Part shown: piece by piece, positions 55,475-61,329 of the stretch
Position numbering within the stretch: position 1 is the first letter of the stretch
How the letters are laid out: each line of letters starts with the position of its first letter
Source: Natrinema sp. CBA1119
GTDB lineage: Archaea; Halobacteriota; Halobacteria; Halobacteriales; Natrialbaceae
Assembly: GCF_002572525.1 (NCBI RefSeq)
Contig: NZ_PDBS01000001.1
Location: 4,023,413 to 4,087,412, forward strand
Direction of reading: 5' to 3'
DNA: 64,000 nt
The notes under the pieces: model-generated
Told to the model about the DNA's origin: nothing
Database searches by the model: none
Seen by the model: only the letters and a program-made list of their open reading frames with translations
Translations under genes and position numbers: made by a program

Positions 55475-56245
55475 TCAGGCCGTCTCCCACTCGAGTTCGA
55501 CTCTTGTCCCGTCGGCCCGGCAGGTCTCGAGCGCGTGTTTCGCATCGTAGCCCGCCTCGTGGGCGCTCTTTCCGCGACCGACGCCGACCTGCATCTCGAC
55601 GTCGACGGCCTCGGCGACGTGAGCGGCCGCCTCCTCGTAGTCGGCCCGCTCGAGGTCGGGGCAGACGACGATGACGTTGTCGCCGCCGACGAAAAAGGAG
55701 AGGCTGTTTTGGGTGTAGCGCATGTGCCGCATCAGTTCTGCGTACCCCTGTTCGATCTCGATGAACGTGTCGAAGGCGTTGAGTTCGTCGGTGTAGTTGC
55801 CGGTCGCGTCGATCACGTCGAAGTGTGCGATCTGGATGTCGTCGTCGGTCCGGTAGTCGTCCGCGATGGCCCGGCCCTCGAGGCACTCGCGGCGATTCTT
55901 GTCCTGTGCGCTGCCGGCGTCTTGCAGGCATTCGGTTGCGTCCGAGAGTGCCTGCACGGGGCTCGTGCCGGTCGCGACACCGAGACTGAGCGTCACGGGG
56001 TACCGGTTACCGACCGATTCCTGGAGGAGCGCGTGGTCCTCGAGCGAACAGCCGTTCGTGACGGCGATCATATTGTCGAAGCGAGTGAAGAAGGTGTAGC
56101 CGCCGCGGTTGCCGACGAACTGGGAGATATCTGCGAACAGTCGGGACTGCATCGTCTGGAGGTCGGCCTCCCGTCGGGGTTCCGGCGTCACGGTCCACGG
56201 CCCGTAGTTGTCGATCTGAACGAGCGTCACCTGCGTGTTAGTCAC
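55475..56245 (-). CDS. gch3: GTP cyclohydrolase III (IIa, ArfA)
   Basis: A 256-residue archaeal enzyme that opens the GTP ring to the formylamino-pyrimidine used for riboflavin and F420. Two GGDEF-like repeats are visible: VTLVQIDNYGPWTVTPEPRR, FTRFDNMIAVTNG, VTLSLGVATGTSP in the first, then IAHFDVIDAT, FFVGGDNVIVVCPD and VGVGRGKSAHEAGY in the second. The next-step enzyme ArfB may be the creatininase-family gene at 37654. Stands alone on the minus strand. Confidence 0.92.
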   Translation of the reverse strand: MTNTQVTLVQIDNYGPWTVTPEPRREADLQTMQSRLFADISQFVGNRGGYTFFTRFDNMIAVTNGCSLEDHALLQESVGNRYPVTLSLGVATGTSPVQALSDATECLQDAGSAQDKNRRECLEGRAIADDYRTDDDIQIAHFDVIDATGNYTDELNAFDTFIEIEQGYAELMRHMRYTQNSLSFFVGGDNVIVVCPDLERADYEEAAAHVAEAVDVEMQVGVGRGKSAHEAGYDAKHALETCRADGTRVELEWETA

Positions 56246-56321
56246 TGTGACCGATTCTTTCGAACGCCGTCGTATAAGTGATACGTAATCCAGATTCGTG
56301 ACGCGACTCGGGAACCGGGCC

Positions 56322-56648
56322 TCAGGCGGGTTTCTTCTCGGGGTTTTTGCCCTGCGGGTGGTACTTCCAGAAGTTACCGGCGCGCATCGCCGCGCCGACG
56401 GCCTTGTGCATGTCGACCATCGTCTCGAACTCTTCGGGTTCGACGTGCTCGAAGATCTCGCTCATCGGGACGACGGTCTCGTAGTTGATCCGGATCGGAT
56501 AGTCGCCGTACTCAGCGACGAACTCGTCGCGATCCATCGGGAAGTCCTCCTCCTCGTCGACCTTGTCCGCGATGATCCGCATGTCGAACTTGCGCATCCC
56601 CTCGCTGCCCTCCTCGCCGTCGGGATCGACCGGCCAGTTGCTGCTCAT
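56322..56648 (-). CDS. DUF5785 family protein
   Basis: A 108-residue soluble protein with the family string NWPVDPDGEEGSEGMRKFDM, then FPMDRDEFVAEYGDYPIRIN and NFWKYHPQGKNPEKKPA at the end. Widely conserved in haloarchaea with no known role. ATG 56648 (MSSNWP) is the conserved start. Confidence 0.85.
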   Translation of the reverse strand: MSSNWPVDPDGEEGSEGMRKFDMRIIADKVDEEEDFPMDRDEFVAEYGDYPIRINYETVVPMSEIFEHVEPEEFETMVDMHKAVGAAMRAGNFWKYHPQGKNPEKKPA

Positions 56649-56680
56649 ACCCGACCGTGTGCAGGGGACCCGCAAAAGGA

Positions 56681-58990
56681 TTACTCTCCGTCGCCGTCGG
56701 CTCGTCGCCGATCCGCCCGCTCGACGCCGGTCAGTTCGAACCGCGTCCCACCGTCGTCCCCGTCGGCGATGGTCACCGTCCAGCCATGGGCTTCGGCGAT
56801 CCGGTCGACGATCGAGAGTCCGAGGCCGGTCCCGCCGTCGGTGCTCGAGTAGCCGCTCTCGAAGACGCGGTCGCGGTCGTCCGCCGGAATACCGGGACCA
56901 TCGTCCTCGACGGCGAAGCCGCCGCCGGTCTCGTCCGCGAGATCGTCCACGGTGATCGTGACGCTCGGGCGGCCGGGTCCGATCGAGCCTTCAGACCTGC
57001 CGGGGTCTGAACGGCTCGCAGAGCCGTTCTCCACGGTATCCCGATGAGTCTGCGAGTCGGGGTTCGTCGAACCGTGTTCGACGGCGTTGCGGATCAGGTT
57101 CTCGAGGAGCTGAGCGAGTCGCGCCCGGTCGGCACGAACGACGGCATCCGTCTCGATTCGCAACGCGGCGTTGGCCGTCTCGACGTGGCTCCAGCAGTCC
57201 TCGGCGAGCGTCGCGAGGTCGACCGATTCGACGTCCAGCGACGGATCGCGTTCCCGTGCGACCGTCAGGATGTTCTCGATCAGGACCGACATCCGGTCGT
57301 GCGCCCACGCGACGTCCTCGAGATCGTCGGCGGCGCAGTCACAGGTCTCGCGAGCGATCTCGAGTCGCCCCTGCGCGACGTTCAGCGGGTTGCGGAGGTC
57401 GTGGGAGACGATGCCGGCGAAGCGATCGAGCCGTTCGTTTTGGGCCCTTAGCTCGTGTTCGCGCGCTTTGCGCTCGGTTATATTGCGCAGGACGCCGACG
57501 GTTCCCTGGATGCGACCGTCCTCGTCCCGCGGGAGGAGCGCGATGTGGTTCTCGTTGGGCACGCGTTCGCCGTCGGCCGTGATCGTCTCCATTTCGAACG
57601 AGGCGTGTTCGCGTTCGTCCGATTGTATCAGTGCACGAATCTCCGCCTCGGCGGTGGCGATATCGTCGTCGTCCATGATGATCGAAACGTGTTCGCCGAC
57701 CAGTTCCTCGGGCCGGTACCCCGTCGTCGTCATCTCGGCGTTGATCGGCGGGACGACCTTGGTGAGGTACCCCTCCTCGTCGAGCGCGTACACCTCATCG
57801 GGGATCGTCTCGAGGATCGTTTCGTCGAGTTCGAGCTCTCGTTCGCGGGCCGTGCGCTCGGTGATATCTCGAACGACGCCGGCGACGCCGCGGTACTGGC
57901 CGTCCTCGATGGGCAGTAACGAGCAGTGATCCTCGCAGCGAATCGATTCACCGTCGCTCGTTTCGACGGAGATCTCGTAGGTGCGCTTGCGCTCGGCGGT
58001 CGCGTCGGAGAGCAGCGACCGGACGCAGTCGGTGCCGCGTTCGACGGATGGCTCATCGAGCAGGAAGGAAACGTCCTGGCCGATGATTTCGTCCTTCTCG
58101 TAGCCAGTCATCTCCGCGTAGGCGTCGTTGACGAACGCGTACCGGCCCTCGGCGTCGACCGTATAGACGGGATCGCCGAGGGCGTCGATTATCGTCTCGT
58201 ATCGCTCGAGGTCGCGCTCGCGTTCCTTTTCGTCCGTCACGTCCTGGACCGTACAGATCAGATCGCCGTCGCCGGTCGTCGACAGCGAGTGGGCTTCGAC
58301 GAAGGTGCTCCCGTCCGATCGGAGCCCCGTCGTCTCGCCGTACCAGTCGCCCTCGGCCATCACCGTCGGGATGATCACGTCGCGGGCGTGCTCGATCTTG
58401 TCGTCCGGATACAGTTGCTCCCAGTGCTTGCCGAGCAGGTCGGCGGGCTCGTAGCCGTACAGATCGGCGTACGCCCGATTGACGTAGACGAATCGTCCCT
58501 CCTCGTCGAGCAGACTGATCCCCTCCCGTGCGGTTTCGATGGCGCGGAGCTGGCGCTGTCGTTGCAGGCGGCTCCGCGTCGTCTCGACGGCGGTGCGGAC
58601 GGTCTCCGCCAGCGTCGCGTACTCGGTCGCGTCCCGCCGCAGGTAGTCCGTGATGCCGGCGGAAATCGCCTCGCTCGCGATCGCTTCGGAGCCCGCGCCC
58701 GTGAACAGCACGAAGGGACAGGCTTCGTCGTCAGCTCGGACCGCATCCAGCAACGCCAGTCCGTCCGAATCGGGGAGCTCGTACTCCGAGACGATGCAGT
58801 CGACGTCGGTCCCGGCGAGGCGCTCGAGTGCATCGCTCGTGCCGGTCGCATCGAGCGTTTCGATGGCGTCGTCCGCTCGCTCGAGGGCGTCGGCCGTCTC
58901 AGCGAGGCGCTCCGGGTCGCCGTCCACACAGAGGACGCGAACCGGCTCGATCGAGACGCTCTCGTGTCGAGATTCGTCTCGGTTGCTCAT
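56681..58990 (-). CDS. Receiver-PAS-PAS-PAS histidine kinase
   Basis: A 769-residue hybrid sensor. Residues 12-130 form a receiver domain whose phospho-acceptor position carries Glu (CIVSEYELPDSDG, where related proteins have SDY), so it may be permanently in an active-like state. Three PAS domains follow (about 147-260, 265-390, 390-515). The kinase core is intact: HisKA IVSHDLRNPLNVAQGRLEIA, N-box LLENLIRNAVEHG, G-boxes EDDGPGIPADDRDRV and GTGLGLSIVDRIAEAHGW. No regulator gene is adjacent. Start ATG 58990. Confidence 0.9.
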   Translation of the reverse strand: MSNRDESRHESVSIEPVRVLCVDGDPERLAETADALERADDAIETLDATGTSDALERLAGTDVDCIVSEYELPDSDGLALLDAVRADDEACPFVLFTGAGSEAIASEAISAGITDYLRRDATEYATLAETVRTAVETTRSRLQRQRQLRAIETAREGISLLDEEGRFVYVNRAYADLYGYEPADLLGKHWEQLYPDDKIEHARDVIIPTVMAEGDWYGETTGLRSDGSTFVEAHSLSTTGDGDLICTVQDVTDEKERERDLERYETIIDALGDPVYTVDAEGRYAFVNDAYAEMTGYEKDEIIGQDVSFLLDEPSVERGTDCVRSLLSDATAERKRTYEISVETSDGESIRCEDHCSLLPIEDGQYRGVAGVVRDITERTARERELELDETILETIPDEVYALDEEGYLTKVVPPINAEMTTTGYRPEELVGEHVSIIMDDDDIATAEAEIRALIQSDEREHASFEMETITADGERVPNENHIALLPRDEDGRIQGTVGVLRNITERKAREHELRAQNERLDRFAGIVSHDLRNPLNVAQGRLEIARETCDCAADDLEDVAWAHDRMSVLIENILTVARERDPSLDVESVDLATLAEDCWSHVETANAALRIETDAVVRADRARLAQLLENLIRNAVEHGSTNPDSQTHRDTVENGSASRSDPGRSEGSIGPGRPSVTITVDDLADETGGGFAVEDDGPGIPADDRDRVFESGYSSTDGGTGLGLSIVDRIAEAHGWTVTIADGDDGGTRFELTGVERADRRRADGDGE

Positions 58991-59093
58991 GCCCTATCTC
59001 TCGGTACGGTGTGGATATAGATTTGGGCCTCCGGTTCGGTCGCTCGCTCGTTTGGACCGAACGAGATGGCGGTCAGGCCTCCAACTCGAGGAC

Positions 59094-59291
59094 GACAGTC
59101 CCAACTGGACGTCACTGCATATCCGATCGCACGACAGTAGCGCGGTTCGGAGCGAGCGCGGTTCGGAGCGAACGGAGTGAGCGAGAACCGCGGGGATGCG
59201 AACGGCGAGCAAAGCGAGCCGTGAGCGAGCACCGCGAGCGAGAACCGCGGACTATGCGATCGGTATGGAAACCGTTTCAGTTGACACTATA
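59094..59291. repeat. MITE-like element of about 197 bases
   Basis: Left end ACAG-TCCCA-ACTGGA-N9-ATATCC-GATCGCA (59095-59131), right end TATGCGATC-GGTAT-N9-TTCAGT-N5-CTATA (59253-59291); these are imperfect inverted copies and match the blocks of the 84-base element at 45009. The interior holds low-complexity repeats such as GCGCGGTTCGGAGCGA twice in tandem near 59140-59170. The element belongs to a gene-free stretch between 58991 and 59485. Confidence 0.55.
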
Positions 59292-59381
59292 GCCGGTCGG
59301 TCGGCGGGTCCGATCGAAATGACCGCACACCACCCGTCGACATCGCTCGCTGGCCGGTTCGGAACCGGGGTCTCTCGAGTG
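59291..59381 (+). repeat. Dispersed 91-base repeat, copy 1
   Basis: AGCCGGTCGGTCGGCGGGTC and the rest to CTCGAGTGT matches 60522-60613 at about 79 positions by eye. It lies about 100 bases upstream of the MaoC-like gene and starts right at the end of the MITE-like element. Confidence 0.7.
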
Positions 59382-59485
59382 TTGGTGCCGTTAGACATCG
59401 CTTCTCCGAATCCGGGTTCGCAGTTCGGGTACGTTCGTCTCGGTATCTTGTTATACGACGAGATTCATTCTCGAGGTCGATTCCG

Positions 59486-59872
59486 ATGACGCAGCCAATC
59501 GAAGGCGAGACGAGAACATACGAGCGAACGTTCACAGTCGAAGATGTACAGCAGTTTGCGGACCTCACTGGTGACGATCAATCCCGTCATACCGAGCCGG
59601 ACGAAGACGGACGGGTGATGGTACAGGGATTACTGACCGCGACGCTCCCGACGAAACTGGGTAGCGACAACGAAGTGTTGGCCAGTACGATGGAATTCAA
59701 CTTCCATCGGCCGGTCTACACCGGCGAACCAATCACGTGCCGATCGACGTTTGAGACAGTCGAGGAACGAGACGACCGGTACGAATTCACGTCAGCCGTT
59801 GTCTGTGAGAACGCGGATGGCGAGACCGTGTTGACCTCATCGACGAACGGAATTATTTGGAAAGACGAGTAA
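59486..59872 (+). CDS. MaoC-like hot-dog hydratase
   Basis: A 128-residue single hot-dog domain with TFTVEDVQQFADLTGDDQSR and the HTEPDEDGR following, which together give the Asp and His of R-specific enoyl-CoA hydratases. The C-terminal VYTGEPITCRSTFE strands are typical. It likely hydrates enoyl-CoA or a related thioester; the chain is shorter than typical two-domain forms. A TATA box TTATAC lies near 59450. The gene is flanked by repeat elements on both sides. Confidence 0.85.
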   Translation: MTQPIEGETRTYERTFTVEDVQQFADLTGDDQSRHTEPDEDGRVMVQGLLTATLPTKLGSDNEVLASTMEFNFHRPVYTGEPITCRSTFETVEERDDRYEFTSAVVCENADGETVLTSSTNGIIWKDE

Positions 59873-60321
59873 CTCGATCAAGACGGTACCCACTGAAAGT
59901 CACTGCATGCCCGAGCGATACGATGGGCGAACGAAGTGAGTGCATCGCAAAGCGAGCGAGGACCGATCGATGCCTCGCACGATCCCACCGCCGCGCTCTC
60001 GAGCGGACTCGAGCGTCGGTGATTCGAGGTTTGGGGTTCGGGGCGGCTCGAGGCGGGGGACTCTCTTTTCCCCGTAGTAACAATAGATATAAGTCCCAAT
60101 AGGTCAACAATCCAAACGGAAGTCAGTCTCGAAACGCAGATGCGAGGGGCTGCATCGAAATGCCCCGGGTGGAACCAACACCCGAGACGCGGCTTCCAAA
60201 TCCACGGAGGATTCGGTTGCCATGATTGCGTTCATTCTACCGGGATATAAACGTCCCGCACGACCGTCGAATCGCCCGACACGAGTAGCGTCCTCGCCGC
60301 AACGACCGAGGCGCAGTCGCG
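59873..60321. other. Gene-free, repeat-bearing stretch
   Basis: At 59888-59926 is a left-half copy of the MITE-like family (ACTGAA-AGTCACTGC-ATGCCC-GAGCGATA) with no right half found. From about 60120 to 60230 there is a block with short hairpins (GGGTG-N7-CACCC near 60168-60185; AATCC-ACGGA-GGATT near 60199-60213) that looks structured or like the tail of a lost gene. I cannot assign it. Confidence 0.4.
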
Positions 60322-60492
60322 ATGGATAGCAGTTCGGACGCGAGCGACGACGACGAGTCGCCGTTCCCCGACTGTCCGCGCTGTGGCGACCCCGTGCTGT
60401 TCTCGGTTGCTACTGGTCCCCACACCGGCTCCGTCGCTCCCTGTGGTTGTTCGGTCCCGCCGGATCTCTTTCCGAGCCTTCGCGAGGAGTAG
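60322..60492 (+). CDS. Small zinc-finger protein (56 residues)
   Basis: ATG 60322 to TAG 60490-60492 encodes a 56-residue acidic protein with CPRCGDPVLFSVATG followed by PCGCSVPPDLF: a CxxC and a CxC pair, suited to one zinc. Small zinc-finger proteins of this size are frequent in haloarchaea and mostly of unknown role. Codon bias is normal. Confidence 0.65.
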   Translation: MDSSSDASDDDESPFPDCPRCGDPVLFSVATGPHTGSVAPCGCSVPPDLFPSLREE

Positions 60493-60521
60493 GTCGGGAC
60501 CGGGCTCGAGCCCCGACGATC

Positions 60522-60613
60522 AGCCGGCCGGTCGGCGGGTCCGATCGAATCACCACACACCACCTGCCGACATCGCCCGTCGGACGGCCGGTTCGGAACC
60601 GGGACTCGAGTGT
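60522..60613 (+). repeat. Dispersed 91-base repeat, copy 2
   Basis: Second copy of the repeat at 59291-59381, same orientation, ending CTCGAGTGT about 57 bases before the HicB start. It shares the uninterrupted block GGCCGGTTCGGAACCGGG. The two copies lie upstream of unrelated small genes. Confidence 0.7.
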
Positions 60614-60669
60614 ATCGAATCTTTGCGAGCCAAACGCTTTTACGAATTGTCCGGAAACCTATGCATACA

Positions 60670-60939
60670 ATGGCCAGTTCGACGCGCAATGATGGCGTCC
60701 ACGACGGCGAGATCCGTCTCTGGCGCGAGGAGGATTGGTGGATCGCCACGGACGTAGAAACTGGCGTTACCACGCAGGGACCGTCTCGAGGAACCGCGCT
60801 CGAGAACCTCGACGAGGCGGTTGCACTCCACCGCGATGAGATCGGAAGCGAGCCGACCGAGGAGGAACTCCGCGACCTGGGGGTCGATCCCGACTCGAAT
60901 ACGACCGGGGATCGAGAACCGCCGGATGTCCTGAAATAG
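60670..60939 (+). CDS. HicB-family antitoxin-like protein (orphan)
   Basis: An 89-residue protein with the HicB partial RNase-H-like fold: EIRLWREEDWWIATDVETGV and TTQGPSRGTALENLDEAVAL, then an acidic helix HRDEIGSEPTEEEL. HicB neutralises the HicA mRNA interferase. No hicA-like gene is seen on either side: upstream is a repeat, downstream is a remnant on the other strand. It may act alone as a regulator or answer a distant toxin. ATG 60670 (MASSTRNDG) chosen by domain fit. Confidence 0.75.
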   Translation: MASSTRNDGVHDGEIRLWREEDWWIATDVETGVTTQGPSRGTALENLDEAVALHRDEIGSEPTEEELRDLGVDPDSNTTGDREPPDVLK

Positions 60940-60965
60940 GGATGAGTCGGCGCACGTTTTCCCTT

Positions 60966-61232
60966 CTATTCTTCTCCAACCGCCTCTTCGACGATTTCGA
61001 TTTCCTCGTCGGTTAGTCCGTAGAGTTCGTAGACGATTTCGTCGATCAACTCGTCCGTCTTCTCGATCTTTTCCTTGAGTTCCTCGGCTCTCGCTTTCGT
61101 CTCGAGGTAGCTTCCCAACCCTTCGCGAACGTCGTCGACGGCGGGCAGGGTGAGCTTTTGGAGTCGGTCAACCAGCGAGTTGTTCTTGGTAGTGATCTCG
61201 GGGAAGTTTGCGTAACTTTCGGGAAATACCAC
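60966..61232 (-). pseudogene. 3'-terminal remnant of a type IIG (Eco57I/PglX-like) restriction-modification gene
   Basis: The 88-residue frame reads LVDRLQKLTLPAVDDVREGL, LETKARAEELKEKIEKTDEL and IVYELYGLTDEEIEIVEEAV. The last string is the usual C-terminus of large N6-adenine methylase/nuclease fusions and PglX-like enzymes, which are over 1000 residues long. All upstream parts (methylase, nuclease) are missing; the next sequence is the promoter of the McrB-like gene on the other strand. So this is a gene tail left when the McrB region was inserted or the original gene was deleted (inference). Confidence 0.65.
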
Positions 61233-61329
61233 TCATATAAAAATTCTTAAGCTTAGATCAATTCAAATACTGATCTTCGTGATATCGCAACAGGATTTAT
61301 AGGTAGATACTGTCTCGGTTTAGAAAACA
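61233..61329 (+). promoter_or_regulatory. Promoter of the McrB-like gene
   Basis: An AT-rich 97-base gap. It has a TATA box ATTTATAG (61296-61303) about 27-34 bases before ATG 61330 and an inverted repeat AGATCA-N10-TGATCT (61255-61276) upstream of it. Confidence 0.5.
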
